Assembly (NCBI GenBank): GCA_947568835.1
Contig: OX387604.1
Span: 1,820,001 to 1,884,000, forward strand
Source of the DNA: Protonemura montana
Lineage: Eukaryota; Arthropoda; Insecta; Plecoptera; Nemouridae
Length of the DNA: 64,000 bases
Direction of reading: 5' to 3'
Part shown: in pieces, positions 1 through 13,700 of the stretch
Position numbering within the stretch: the stretch's first letter is position 1
How the letters are laid out: each line of letters starts with the position of its first letter
The notes under the pieces: model-generated
The model's database searches: none
Seen by the model: only the letters and a program-made list of their open reading frames with translations
What the model was told of the DNA's origin: nothing
Position numbers and translations under genes: made by a program

Positions 1-2
1 GC

Positions 3-1223
3 ATCCGTGGCACTGCCAAAAAATGGGTCGCATCCTTCCTCTCGAACCGCTCCCAAGTAGTCCAAATCAACGCCCCATCTCCAGACCAGCCCCCCGTTCT
101 TTCCACCCCACTCATAACCAATCAAGGAGTCCCTCAAGGCTCGGTCCTTTCCCCTCTTCTCTTCCTCCTATATGTGAACGACCTTTCTCACCTAATTACA
201 CAAGGCACACTCTTCCAATTTGCCGACGACACAAACCACCTTATCACCATCCGTAAATCCCAGACAGTTACCACCCTCTCGAAAATTGCCAGCTCCCAAA
301 CCTCAATTATCTCAAATTATTGCCTAAACAACCATCTAGCACTACAACCAACCAAATCCTCCCTCATAAATTTCCAGACTAAATCCAATCCCCCCGACTC
401 CTCACCCCTAATCAGAGTAAATGACCATACAATCCCCACGACCCTCTCAACCAAATTCCTTGGCCTCTACATAACACCCACCCTAGACTGGTCCCTCCAC
501 ATCCAAAAATCCCTCTCTAAAATCAAAAGCACCTGCTACCTACTGCGCCGTCTTAAACGAATTGTCAACCCCAATACCCTAAAACTAGTATACCACGCCC
601 ACCTCCACTCCCACCTCTCATACGGCATCCTCTTCTGGGGAACATCCCCACAGGACAAAAGAATCTTCATTGCCCAGAAGCAGGCAGTTTGCATCATAGC
701 CGGCATCTCCCGCCGAAAGACATGCAAGCCCCGTTTCACCACCCATAAAATCTTAACCCTCACCTGCACCCTCATTCAAATAGCCAGCACCCTTGTCCGA
801 ACCCATCCCCACCTCTTCCCCCTCAACTCCTCTATCCACACCCATGAAACCAGAAGTAGAAAAGAAATCCGGACCATCCCACATCCCTCTTCACACATAG
901 TCCCCCCCACATCTGTGAAAAAATTTAGAACCACCTCCCGACCCATATCAAAGAATCCTCCAAACGTAGCTCCTTCGATTCAAACCTTCGTAACTTCCTT
1001 CTCCAAAACCCTTTCTACAGCCTCGAAGAATACCTCACCACAACATCTCACCAACCATCTCTCCTATAACTCAAAATTCTCCGAACCCTCCCCCATAATC
1101 ATGACCTGTTGGCCTGCATGACCTGCTAATTACTATTGTCACTTTATTGTTAACAAGCTATCGTAAAAAGCAAATACAAATACTATGTACTTGTTTGCCA
1201 CTTCAAATAAATTTAAAAAAAAA
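3..1223 (+). mobile_element. Non-LTR retrotransposon (Jockey/CR1-like LINE), 3' part with reverse transcriptase
   Basis: One open frame runs from base 3 (open at the window edge) to the stop at 1121. It encodes the second half of a reverse transcriptase: the GVPQGSVLSPLLF block comes first, then the catalytic FADDT box near 215-230, then the thumb region (KFLGLYI...LDW, then LVYHAHLHSHLSYGILFWG). After the stop come AATAAA at 1206-1211 and an A run at 1215-1223, which I take as the 3' end. The element lies in the same orientation as the nesprin gene, in the intron before exon 1 of this window. The coding strand is strikingly poor in G and rich in C and A. No frameshift is visible here, so the copy may be fairly young; the 5' part is outside the window. 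Confidence 0.88.
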
Positions 1224-1794
1224 GAAGGATATTCCCAAATTAGTCTAGAATGATATCTCTTTATGAAAATAATGTGACTGTAAGTTCGTCTGTTCATAAG
1301 GTTTTTACAGTTTTTGAGATATTTTCTTCAAACTTTGGGAGTGTTTTTTAAAGAGGGAACATTCCATTGTAAGGGTTTTAACATTATCAGAATAATTTTG
1401 GGTCATTTTAGGCAATTGGAATTAGTATTGCTTCCATTCAGCAAAATATGGGTCCTCGAAGTAACTTTCATAATAAATAGGGGCGATCAGTAAGACATCA
1501 CAAAATCAGCGTTCACCACAGTTCCAGAAGTTTGCTTTATTCAACCTGTTTTGACCATATACCATTTACTGTTAAAACAAGTTTTTGTTTAACGCATTTT
1601 CCTGCACCGGCACTTTTTCAGTAATATTGCTTTTAAATATGTATAAAAAATATGCATGAGTAAGAAAATAGTGGATTCAGGAATAAGGCCTACAGTAGGA
1701 ATAGTTGTCTCTATGCCGATCAAAATAAATAATATGTTATATTTTCAGGTTAAGCTAAGGTATGGCATTTCTCTAATAAGAGTTTCTCCTGCAG
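1224..1794 (+). other. Intron sequence upstream of the first visible nesprin exon
   Basis: AT-rich sequence between the LINE tail and the splice acceptor at 1793-1794 (pyrimidine tract then GCAG). I see no coding frame or repeat I can name. Confidence 0.6.
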
Positions 1795-4700
1795 GAGTTA
1801 CGAGCGCAACACGAGCTACATCGAGGGGTTCGTGCGGAGGCAGTGAGTGCTCTGGAAAGTGCACTTGCCACCCTGCCAGTGGCCGACGAAACCCTGCAGC
1901 GGCAGCTGCACGCACAACTGGACTTGCGCTGGCAAGCGTTGGGCCAGCGCATCGAGCGCAGGCAGCTAGCACTCTCTGCGGGTAGGACACGCGAGGATAT
2001 GCCCATCGACAGCAAGCTCGAGATGCTGCAACAAGAGCTGACACAGCTACAACTGGCCCTCAACGACATGCATGGCATCATCAAGACTGACGAGGAACTT
2101 AATCTGTACATTGAGAGAGTTCAGGTCAGTAACGTAGAGATCCCACACAACGTTTGTCACACATTTTTGCCCAGAGGTCTGTCGTGTGCTCCTTTCTTAA
2201 GTCAAGTTTTCGGTTTTTTGCCACTGACAGCAGGAAGTTTTAACTGCAGGAGATCAAGGTTTTCAAATGGTAATTTATTGACCTATGAAATGCTACGGCT
2301 AAAACTCTCTGGGCTCTCCAGTGTTGTGACGCAGCATGTTGCCTGGGATTGCATGGCAATTTCCTAAACGTACAGCACGTATTGATGGGCATCCTCTGGT
2401 GCAGGTGATGAGTGGTCGCGTGATTGCCATCCAAGAGGAGCTGGGCCGAGTTGGACTGCTGGGGGCAGCGGAATCAGAGCGTGTGGGCTCGCTACTGGGC
2501 GCCGCCCGGAAAGTGGAAGCCAATCTTGCCGAAGAACTCGACGCTGCCACACTCGTGCGCGCTAAGCTGGACGCCATCTTGCGCGGGATAGCGCACGTCG
2601 TTCGAACGCATCAGCAAGCAGCCACCGCGCTCGATCATGCGCAGGCCGCCGAAGACCAAGCGAGCGGCATCGTGAATCAAGCCGTCAATGACTGCCAGGT
2701 AAATACGCCTGTTTAGGAAAAAAGTTTTTTGTACACCTTTTTACCATGCTTCACAATCCTTTTCTTGGAAGCATTACAGATTATTGTAAGTTTTAATTGT
2801 CTCTCTACAATTGCGACCTGTTGCAACTTTGTACCTTCAGTGAGAGGTATGATTCTGTTTAGCCTCCTTTTACACAGCATCGTAGAACGGATGTTACGTG
2901 CACAGCTGCAACCAAAGATAATCGTTACGATGAAATGAAACGTGTTTGCAGGAAGTGGGCATGGAGCTGGTGGAAGGGTGGCGTACGCTGCTGTCCTTGC
3001 GGCAACAGTTGCACACCTTGCCGATGCGCCTGCGTGTGTCCGTGTCTCCAGTGAAAGTGCCCAAGGAACTGGCTCAGCTGCAGGACGCACACACTGCGCT
3101 TGAAGGACGCTGCACCCAGCTGCTAGCCAGGCTTCGTGCACGCTCAGCACTGTGGAGCCGGTAAGCACTAGTCCTTGTGAAGGACAGTATTATAATAATA
3201 ACAATAATAAGAATAAAATTGTTACTGTCCAGAGATCAGACAGCACACATTTGATGCATCAAATAATATTACAATAATATTACAACTTGTCTAGTTCAAA
3301 AGATAACTGCCAGTTTAAGACTCAGCCATAGGTACCTCTGTGCCGCTGAGCACAAGGATAAGGAGCACATAGCACAAGTGTGCTACGTGCTTTGGTGATT
3401 GTATGCAGTCCCATATGATTCCTAAGTTTTTAGATCCTATTGTGCTTTGCTTGTGCTTATTGCGTCAATTGTGGGTAGACCTTTAACCTCTCTGGTTGCT
3501 CATTGTACTGGATATTGTAAATCTGGCCCTTAGTCTTTCAGGCAGCCTTAATCACTCCTCTATCACACTCCTTAATGACACTTTCTAATCCAATTAAATC
3601 CTTAAATGTAGGTAATCATTTCTATTGATTCAACATTTTGTTGTAATTCACACCAAAAAGGTGGGGGGTATTCTCAGGCTACTAGGGCTTATGCAAATTT
3701 TATTTCCAGTGGAAATTCATATATAAGCTCCAAAGCCACTTCAGCTTAGCAGAGACTCTGAAAAACCTGGAAATAAATGAGGGAGGGGCCAGGAGAAAGC
3801 AATTCCCTTAAGTAAGAGGAACCTTCAGAATCAGCCCAAAATGGTTGTGAGAAATAAAAGAGAATGACTACCCAGATATGCAGTAACCAGTGCTACACCA
3901 GGAACCTCCCAAATGTCGGTGACGTTTTGGGTAGCATTATTGTAACTGATGCAGATTTTTTTCTGTGGGTTCAGGTTTGAGTTGCAGCTAGAAAGTGTGC
4001 ACCAATCTGTCCACGAAGCAGACTACATGATGGACTTGCTGATGGTGCACGGTGCTGTAGACTACGACCGCCTGCTGAAGGCCACTGAGAGGCTGGAGGT
4101 ATGTTGACTTGCTTCTCTCTTGATAACCGGCCCTGTTTTTCCTATGCTGCTTTATCATACGACACTGATACCTGGCAGTTAGCATCCAAAACTGTGCATT
4201 TTTCATTTAGAAAATTACTAGAAATTTACTTGGAAACTAGTTCAAGATATATAAGAGCAACTATAATGTAATTGATAGGGATAATTATCCAGTGAAAATT
4301 TACAAAATATTCCAGAAAATAAAAAATAGATTTTAACGATAGAGGATTCAGAAAAGTTATATCATATGCTAACGAAAGTATCTCCAACTGCTGAAAGCAT
4401 TGTACAAGCACTGCCAGACGTAGTACATACATGTGATCCATAAAGTAATCCTTAGGTTAATTTTAGTTGTAGTCAGTTGTGCAAAGCTAACCACTCCATG
4501 TATTTTGCCGTGTTGGCAGGGTGTCTACGGACGTTTGGGCGAGCGTGAGGAAGTGGTAGCAGGTCTGCGCGAGGCAGCGGCGCCGTTGTCAGCGTCATGT
4601 GCGCCGGAAGTTCGCGCACAGGTGGACACGGCAGTGACTTCTGCTTCCGCCGCCTGGGCCGAAAAGTGCAGCTCTCTACGCCAGCTCTGCCAACGGTATC

Positions 4701-7700
4701 AGCGTGCCGTCACAGCCTGGCGCCAGTATCGAGACACCAGCGCCACAATGGCCCGGTGGGCAGATCAGCAGATGGGTGGGCTGGCTCCCATTCAGCCAGG
4801 ACAGCCACCGGATCAAGCTTTGGCGCAGCTACAGGTAGGAATACCAAAAGGATTTTTTTTCTGTTGTGGAAGTAGGGCTCATAGTTGATAGACAGTCACA
4901 GCACTGATGCTAAACATTTTCCAACCACACCTGGTTACGGTTGTGACCACCCGATGGCGTTTGCGGATGTCCTTTTTAAAAAATCTCTACAATTAGAAAC
5001 TTACGACTCAAAATATTAACAAATGTGTATCAATCGTTGAGAGCATTACTAAATACAAATTGATTGCAAATCAGTCTCGAAAACGAATAATCTGTGAGAA
5101 ATAGTGAAATTAAATTTCTTAGCACTCAAAATGACGGGACTCTACTCTGGACAATCGCCATTTTTGCCAGTTTGTGTGTTGTTACGCCCTTGGGTTTGAC
5201 TCGGACGAAACGAAACCTAACCTAACCCATTGGTTGTATCGATTCATAGAGCAAAAGACTTGTTACATATGAAACAGAAACATAGCCAATCCTGTTTCTA
5301 GGGGGGGGAGAAAGCGGAGAAACTTAATTCTTCTTGTTTTTGGCAGATAATATGCATTTTGTCTGTAGATCCAAAAACAAAAAAACATGCTTTTCTGCTG
5401 TGGTCCAGTTAGCCATTCTCATCGTGGTCCCATCGTGGTCGATGAAGTCCCACCATGTTCATGTCCACAATATCCATGCCCAGTCCATCACAGTTCATGA
5501 AATTGCTCCAGGCTATAAGAGTGCTTAAGTACATGGATACTTTTTCCCTTGTCATCCACCATGGGTTGGGGCTTTTTAAAAGTTTATTTTTATTTTTCGG
5601 GCCCCATAGTTTTAGGGATTCCACAATAATGTCTTGCTACATTTTTTGATTTTTGCAAAACTACCTCTGAGGGTATTGCACAATACCCTCAAAATGCCAG
5701 TGCTTTTAATGTAACCATTTTATATTTCTTAAGGTGGGGTTGCTAATCCACTCAATGTATTTGGAAGCCTTACTCTGATATGAAAACCTGGCAGAAAGGA
5801 CCTAAGGTACTATTTAGACCCCGAATTAATTTTACTGGTTTCTTGGGGTGGGGGGGGGGGGGAGAGAGAGAGAGTTTGGGGTGGTAAATCATTGATAGTC
5901 ACTGAGAATACCCTCGTGTGAGAGACCCTCGAGACCAAAGATACTATTATATGACCCTCGTGTCTCGTGTGAGTGCCAAAGCTAACTTGTGTGATAACTG
6001 GTGGCAGTAACCATTCTCTATCTGCATTAATAATAGAATGAATAGACATCCGCATACTAGCATTTTTCATTCAAACAGTCATTTGAGTCATTAGTCTTAA
6101 GTGAGGAGGTAGGCTAAAAGATATCCGGTTACCTGAGACAAATCAATTGACAGTGTGTCATCAAAGCTAATTGACGTTAATAGCTAAGATATGAATCTTA
6201 AAACGAATGCCTTATCATCTGGTTGAGGGGGTTGATATTTCATTACTGGCCATCTGACCAGTGCTATTGTGATTCAGCCATCGATGATGAGAGATTGACC
6301 TTTCCTCTCGTCTGCTTCAAGATTGCACTTTATACTCTGCTCCATCCACGTTCTCTCTCTCTCTCCACATGCCGGATCGATCCCTGACGACGGCTTTCGA
6401 CTGGTCTCTCTCCCACTCCCGTCCCGATCCCGTCGCAGCTGATGCGTCGACCGTCGGTTTGGGCGATCGGCCGGTGCCGGTGGCCAGCACATTAGCTCAG
6501 TTCTCCATATACCGTCGCTACCGCGGCACGCGGACAGCCCAGCCTGGACAGGAACCCGGTACCTTTACATCCCGTACTTTTTGAACAGTGCAACTCCTAC
6601 AGCCAGGCACATTCTGCACCAAACATCTCATTCGTTAAATCTTTCCACACGAACAATGCCGGCAGCATCCTAGTAAATTTGTGTGTGTTAATATGTGTTT
6701 GTGTGTTTAATTGCGAATTACTTGTGACAGATCTGTGCTTTTAAGTGTGTATTTTAAATGTGAGATGTACAGTGTTGAAATCGAGGTAAAATGGGAACTA
6801 CTTACTCTTGTCTTTTAGTTAATCAATTATTCGACATGTTTTAGCATATGGAGCGCGCTAAGTTGGTCGGGACTCGGGATACTTTTCATTGAGATAAATC
6901 TCGCTAGCCTCATGAGAGCCAGTTGTCGGAATCTGCGTTATCAAATCTATTGTGTGGGTATCATTGCTGTCATGTAGGATACTGTTTTCAAAACATACTC
7001 CAATTTGATTAGCCTGCAGCATCTAATACTGTAAGATTATTTGTTAGGTACATTTCCTTACTTCTTGCTGTTATCTCGTAGTCTTCTATCTCGTTTACTC
7101 AAGCGAACTGTGTTGTGTTACTTCTCAGCTCATTACGATTCTTTAATGTTTGCGCAATCTCTTCACGTTTCCTCGCTAAATTAGCGTTATTTCTAAAATG
7201 ACTTCACTTCCAGCATGTTACTGATTAGCATGCTGTTAAAATGTATTTATAGGTATTTTATCACACTCGGTTTCTTATTCGGCATAACCTTCCAGAGGTG
7301 AAGTGATTAATGCAAGAGGGTGTGAATACCCCATGATTGAAATTGTCAAAGATTCATTTAAAAAAGTTGCGGTTTCGAGCTATCGGGAGTTCCTCGGAAG
7401 TTTGCAAGAAATATCTATAGGAAATATCTTTTGATATCTAGAAAATATTACGGCAGCTTGAAGTATATTTCTATTTTTAATCTTTTTTTATAGAAGGTTG
7501 GGTATTTTGAGTATTGAATGAGCCAAATGCTACCGGGAATGGCTATTAAACAATCAGTGTCCGATTTACGCACAGGCTTCTAGGTTGACTTTTGCTATTT
7601 GCTGATACTTAATTCCATTGATATTAACATTGTTACTTCTATCGAGGTTCAGCAGTAAATGATACCAATCTTTTTAGCGCCATATTCTCCATTCCACTTA

Positions 7701-10700
7701 AGAAATATTGAATGAGTAAACATTGGCTCTACGCGCTGTAGAACTGGCAGTATCATTGCTGCCAGCCTAGTTCCCACATCGTTATGTCGAATAACTTCGC
7801 AAAGTTGGGGGTTCTAAAACCATAAATGGTGTTATATTAAGTGGACTTTTTTATTCTTTGAGATGTTAACTTCTGTGAAATGTTTTTATGCACGTCACCC
7901 TACCATTTAAGGCCAATATATCCGTATGGGTTGGGTTTCAAAAATTGATACCAGGATCCAAAAATATGCTTGCGATATTTTTGGGCTCGGATGCCACCGC
8001 TCGACCCATTGCTTTATTATTTTTTATTATTTCTTTAACTGTATTAACTCACGAAAGAAAGTTACGATCTACTTACAACAAATGTGAGTAATTCTGAAGA
8101 TAACTCGATGTTAGTATGCAGCCTTGGTGAACACGCTCTCAGCCAAAGCGACTGCTGTAATAGATGCAATATTTTGTTATCTGTTAGGTTAGGTTCACTT
8201 TGTTATTTCTACACCGAATTCACACTAATACGAGTACGCTCACCGCACGCCGCGAACCCACCTATTTCAATGGGTACGCGCACTGTACCCACCTTTTCTC
8301 TCAATCCGGGAAAAGTTTGGTCTACTCTACATTTAAATTCAAGAAACACATGTTATTTTTACCTGTTGGTGAACATGTTATTTGGAAATGGTATTCTACA
8401 GAACGTAGGTCTTAATCTTAATCTTAATCTTAACATAATCTTATAATTTTGAAAAATAAATGCCAAATACACTAGCTCATAATTATGACTACGCAAAGCG
8501 ATAGCAAGGCTAAGTTCAGCTAAGCTCAAGCAGCGCTACTCTTTGTCAGGCAGCGCCGACAAAACATAGCGAGAGGATAGAAATTGTTTAAATGTTTTTC
8601 GCCTTGTGGCACAGCTTCCCCCCCCCCCCCCCCTCTCAAAAAAACACACGATCTAGAACAACATCTGAATATAATTGAGAGCGTACCCACCTTTTTCGTT
8701 TCAAATGATCCACTGAGCATCTCACATGTGTTGCGGTCCTATATTCTGGACGGGACCCCGGTACTTTTCAAGCCAGCCTCCCCCTGTCAGAGGTTAATCT
8801 GCAAACATGCCCAGTTTTTTTTCATATGACGCTTAAAAACACACGAGCAATCTGATAACCTGATAAAATTCGCTTAGATTAGCGCTGTGACCCTAGAAAG
8901 GTTAAGTAGGCTCAATCCATTCCCCTCGAGGAAATTAACCTTCCGTATTTCCCTAGACCTATTTCCGCAAAATGTCATTTCCGGCCCTCGCCATTTTTGT
9001 GCGGGCGAATCTGTGCTTCATTCTTATCCTCACGTGACCAGGAATTAGGATCAAAAGCCAGGATAGCATCGGCATTAGGTTTTAATATCCGATTCTTTGG
9101 CCTCTTAAACCTGAGACATAATTTGCCCGCCATGAGCTCTCTTGAAAAACGCTCAGCACGCCAAATATTCGTGATGACACCAAACGTCATGTGTTACTTA
9201 CTCCTTGCTGGATTTGAAGTTTTAAACAAGCCTGCGCACTTGGATTCCCAATTACTATAATAAAATTGTATGGTGTAACCTGACCCTTGGACTGCCCTGC
9301 ACAATATAGTATGAACTATTTTTGTGCTGGCGTTTAAACGCACGCGCTGAGCAGTTAGTAACGTGATTCCCTTGGCGAATAAATTATTTATTATAATTTA
9401 AATAATTATTTATTTATTTCTCGATTGACCAAAAACTTTGGTATGAGACATGTCATTACAATAATTTCATGTGATACACTCAGTCATATGATATTATATT
9501 TTTCATAGTCACTTAATCAAAATCTTACATACAAATTACATAGTCTTAAAGGCTAAAAAACTATTTACAAAAGAAAATGCGTTATCTGCTAAGAATTTTT
9601 TAGCATTCATTTTAAATACCTCGTCATCTCTTTTGGTATTTTTGGTGTTGAAAATGGACAATATTTTGTTATAAATTAATAACCCAAGCGTAAAAGAATT
9701 GTTCTTATCGTATTTTGATTTTGTTTTCTCATTTTTTTAAATATGTGAGTTTCGTGTGCATTGTTCAGTGAGCTGCTACCGTGTGGGCTTTTCTTGATTC
9801 AGGCAACCACACAAAAGAATTTGAGCTCTAATTAAAAAATTAAATTAAATTAATTGAGCTATTGACTGCTGTAGAAATCGATCCAGCTTCGAGATTCCTT
9901 CATTCCATATTCAAGATCTTTCCAGCGCCATACGTTTTTCGCCACGAACACATTTCGCACATTGTTTTCTTGTTACCCTATCGAGTTACTCTCCTCGATC
10001 ATAATTGTCTGGTGTCATTTTCTGGTCGATAAATTCTCTCGCTGGCGCGCGGTCGAATCGGAATTCCGATTAATTTGGGACTAACCTATCTAATCCTTGA
10101 TTTGCGAAGTATTTGCAGGTGTTACTTTGTCAGCCGGCCTTGATATATGTTATTTTTCAGACAGCATTACAAACATGTAATATGCATATTACAAACATGT
10201 AATATGCATATTCGCTGTGTTTTACCAGGTATAGGTACTGAATTTACTTAATGTAGCGGATGTTGGTACATATTCGATCGGTGCAAATAACCAAAGTGCT
10301 TGCGCATCTTTGAAAGCCACTCATGCTATCATAGAACATCTGTTATGCTCCATCCCTGAGTCACGCGCAGAGTTCGCTATCTTACTTTATATTTATTGTA
10401 CATAAATACCTACAGTTCCCTCTAATTATCCCCGTGCCTACTCCCAACCTTCTCCACGCAGAATGCAGTAGCTTAGATCACCCCTCCCGTGTGCATTTCT
10501 TGACAGCCGTGTGCAATGCAGTGTGTGCAGTTAGCTTTGACGGTGGTGAGAATGCGCTGGCTTGAGCCCCTGGGTTTCCCGATTTTGCAGGTTTGCGAGC
10601 AGACTTTGGCAGCACACCAAGCCAGCCTCGCCGAGCTGCATGCGCTGGCCGAACAGATCGCGGTGGGCGTTGGCGTGGACGAGGCTGGTGCCCTCGCCAC

Positions 10701-13700
10701 AGCGCTGGCCACCGAAGTGCACGCGTTGGGACAGCGCCTGGATGACGTCAAGGTTGCACTCACCACATTGGCCACCGCCGCCGAGACGAAGTCCGCGTCT
10801 CGGCAAAGCCTGCACGAGACTAAGCAGTTCCTGGAAGACGTCCAGCAGGTCAGATCACTGCACTGCTCTTCGCTTACTACTTTCGTCCTTGACTAGGATA
10901 CGAGAATCGATTGCAAAGCAACGCAATTTCAAATTTCAACCCCTACCTGATGCCCTACCTATTCAATTGGCACATTCAAGATGTGTTCTTCTGGTTCCGT
11001 TCGGAATGTTTGTTCCATTTAATTAGTTCCACCCTTACCTAAACTGGCTTAATGATTACGCTCAGGTAATTAACAAAGTTGTACTTACGTTTATAGCGGC
11101 GAAGGTCGTGCAAGAAGGGGTTCAAGTAATTGGGTAGCACAATCAGTGGTTGAACTTGCAGAGTGGTGTCTGCCCCGCCTCCCCGAATTATTAACTGCAC
11201 ATTGACATGCTAGGAGCCGTGGCAATTGTTTTCAGACCATGTCAAAGTTGACTGTCAGCTACACTGGCACTACTTTGCTTTCTCTCACTATATTTCGACA
11301 AAGGAAATTAATGTCATTGCCTGCCTGGCACTAGCCGCATTTCATTGTTCTTCTTGACGCCAAGTTACTGTTGAGAAAAGTTTCCTCACGGATTGCTTTT
11401 CCAACTCTATTACGTACGATTATAATCGACCTTCAAAGTTGCTGTCATGGCATCCTGATTGTGTAAAATACAGCTTGTTTGATAAATGGCTTCTTATTTA
11501 TGACTTTTTCTGAAACTATTGATTCAACTGTCTTAGGTGCTAGTCACTAGATAACATTTAGAACAACTCTTCTCTTATTGAATGAGTGTAAGGGCAATGT
11601 ATGTCAATACCCAAGTGCCCTGATGCTCACTACAAATATGAGTTGCCCTGTCAAATGAACTGTACAAACTAAATTAGACCATCATAAGAGGTGGATGAAG
11701 TTTTGTCTAACAGTTGTAACTATTGCTGCAGAGCCTGGCCATGCTGAAAGACTCCAAAGAAGAGGACATGGAGGAGCAACTTAGCTCGCTTCGAGAACAC
11801 CTGCTTGCTCTGGGCCGTTCTGAAGGCCAGGTGCACCACCTGAAAAAGCAGAGCTTGAAGCTGGGTGGTGGCGTGGGTGGCGAGGGAGAGGGAGAAGGGG
11901 ATTCCTCAGTAGTTGAGATTCTGCACCTGTGGCAGCTCGTTTTTCGCGACACCTTCCAGCAATACCAGCGTCTCTCGGCGTCTCTCGTCCGCAGCCATGA
12001 CAGCGCAGCCGTGCTCAAGTTGTGGCACGATTATCTTCTGCATGTGCAAGTGTTCCTGTCTGGTGCGCTGCCTGACGACTTTACCGGCCTCACAGAACAT
12101 CAACGCCTCTGCCAGGTAACCTAGGCGATTTTCATTAATATTTTGCGTTGGAGAACGATCGATGCCCCTCAAGGAACCAAGGGCTTACTAACCCATTATT
12201 TTTCGCTGTGCTCAGGTGCATGAGAGTCTGCTACGAAGCCAGCGCTCTGTGCTTGCTGGTAGTGAAAGCGAAGAAGCCGGACAGGGGGGAGCCGGGGCAG
12301 AACAACTCAGCTGGCTGACCAACGTGCACAATGAGACTCTTGCACGTATCATGGAACGCCACCGGCTCGTTGACCAACGAATTGCTGCGTGGGACCGTTA
12401 CTCCAATCTCCAAGCGCGCTTGCTTTCTTGGCTTGTCAACCTAGAACAAGAGCGTACTCGGCTCAAGCTGCGGTACATGCATCTACGGCGCGTGCCCACA
12501 GTGAGTTTTGCTGATCGGCTTAAGTTGATAGGTCTTTTTTGTCATTTCGATATCGATTTTCATTGAAGAGAGTTTGCAATTTCAATCCAAACTCAAAGAT
12601 ATTGCTGGAACCAGTTTCCTACTAGTTTTCTGGCAATTCCCTGCTTAGAGCCCAGATAACTCTGTGAGCCAGTAACACAATCATAACATCCATGTGGTTT
12701 TGTGCAGGTCCTGGGCAGGATTGAATCTCTGATAGCTGACGTCCCGACCGGCGAAGGTCTGCTTGCCGAGCTGACAGAACAGCAATCACAACTGCTTCCC
12801 CTCGGGGATGCCACGCTTGCAACGTCCTTGCGCATGGAACATGGCGCACTTGCAACACGAGTGCGCAACCTTCGCGCAGGCCTCGACACGTGGCGCGAAT
12901 TTCTCCAGAAGACGCTCGCGCTTGCAGAACGGGTGGATGTGCTGGCGGAAGAGATCGGCACAAAGATGGCACAAGCGCGGGCCGCTGCAGTAGTAGCGGG
13001 GAATGTGATTCATGGGCCGCATGAAACGGATGTTCTCAGGAGGAGCATCGAGACCATAGAGGTGAGAGGGCAAAAGCTGATGCGTAGCACTTTGGTAGGA
13101 TAAGTGCAACTATTTGCGGTTCTTGAATGAAAAGCGCTGATAAATTGTCCTAAAGAGTAAAACGTCCGAAAAAACTTTTGCTGCTATTGAAGGCAAGAAA
13201 TCCAAAAAATGGTTATGATAAAGTGTAACAAAAAAAATATATTTCTGTAAAAGTTCTTGAAAAGATGTGAGTAAGGAAGGGTAAAAAGGGACACCATGAA
13301 ATATAAAATTGGTATCTCGTAAGTCATAACATAAAACCCTTGTGAAACGAGGTTATAATTTTTATTTGTCTCAGATTTTTAAATTGTCAACAAGGATTAT
13401 AATAATGAAAGGTAATTTTCTCCCTAGGCCTGCCGATCGTCTGTGTCCGACATATCGAACGACCTAGACACTCTCACTGAAACCAGAGAGCAGCTGGTAG
13501 AAAGCCTGAGCCCCCGTGATGTGCGTGGACTTCAACAACGAGCTTGGCTTCTGGGGCAACGACATGCAGACTTAGATCACGAACTCTCCACGCTTTATCA
13601 CCGATTGCGCGACCGATTGGCGCTGATCGAATCCTTCGACAGCCGACTCGCTCAATTCACTGAATGGACACGAGATGCCCTCGCAGCCACAGATCCCCCG

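Larger units (their letters stand above)
4835..10590 (+). other. Large nesprin intron 5 (5.8 kb)
   Basis: No exon with the phase needed for nesprin is visible. It holds a G run followed by (GA)n at 5850-5874, a GC-rich patch near 6280-6600, a 16-C run at 8618-8633, a TTAATC-type short repeat near 8408-8428, a reverse-strand LINE tail near 9370-9720 and a 22-bp tandem duplication near 10166. The rest is AT-rich and featureless to me. Confidence 0.6.
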
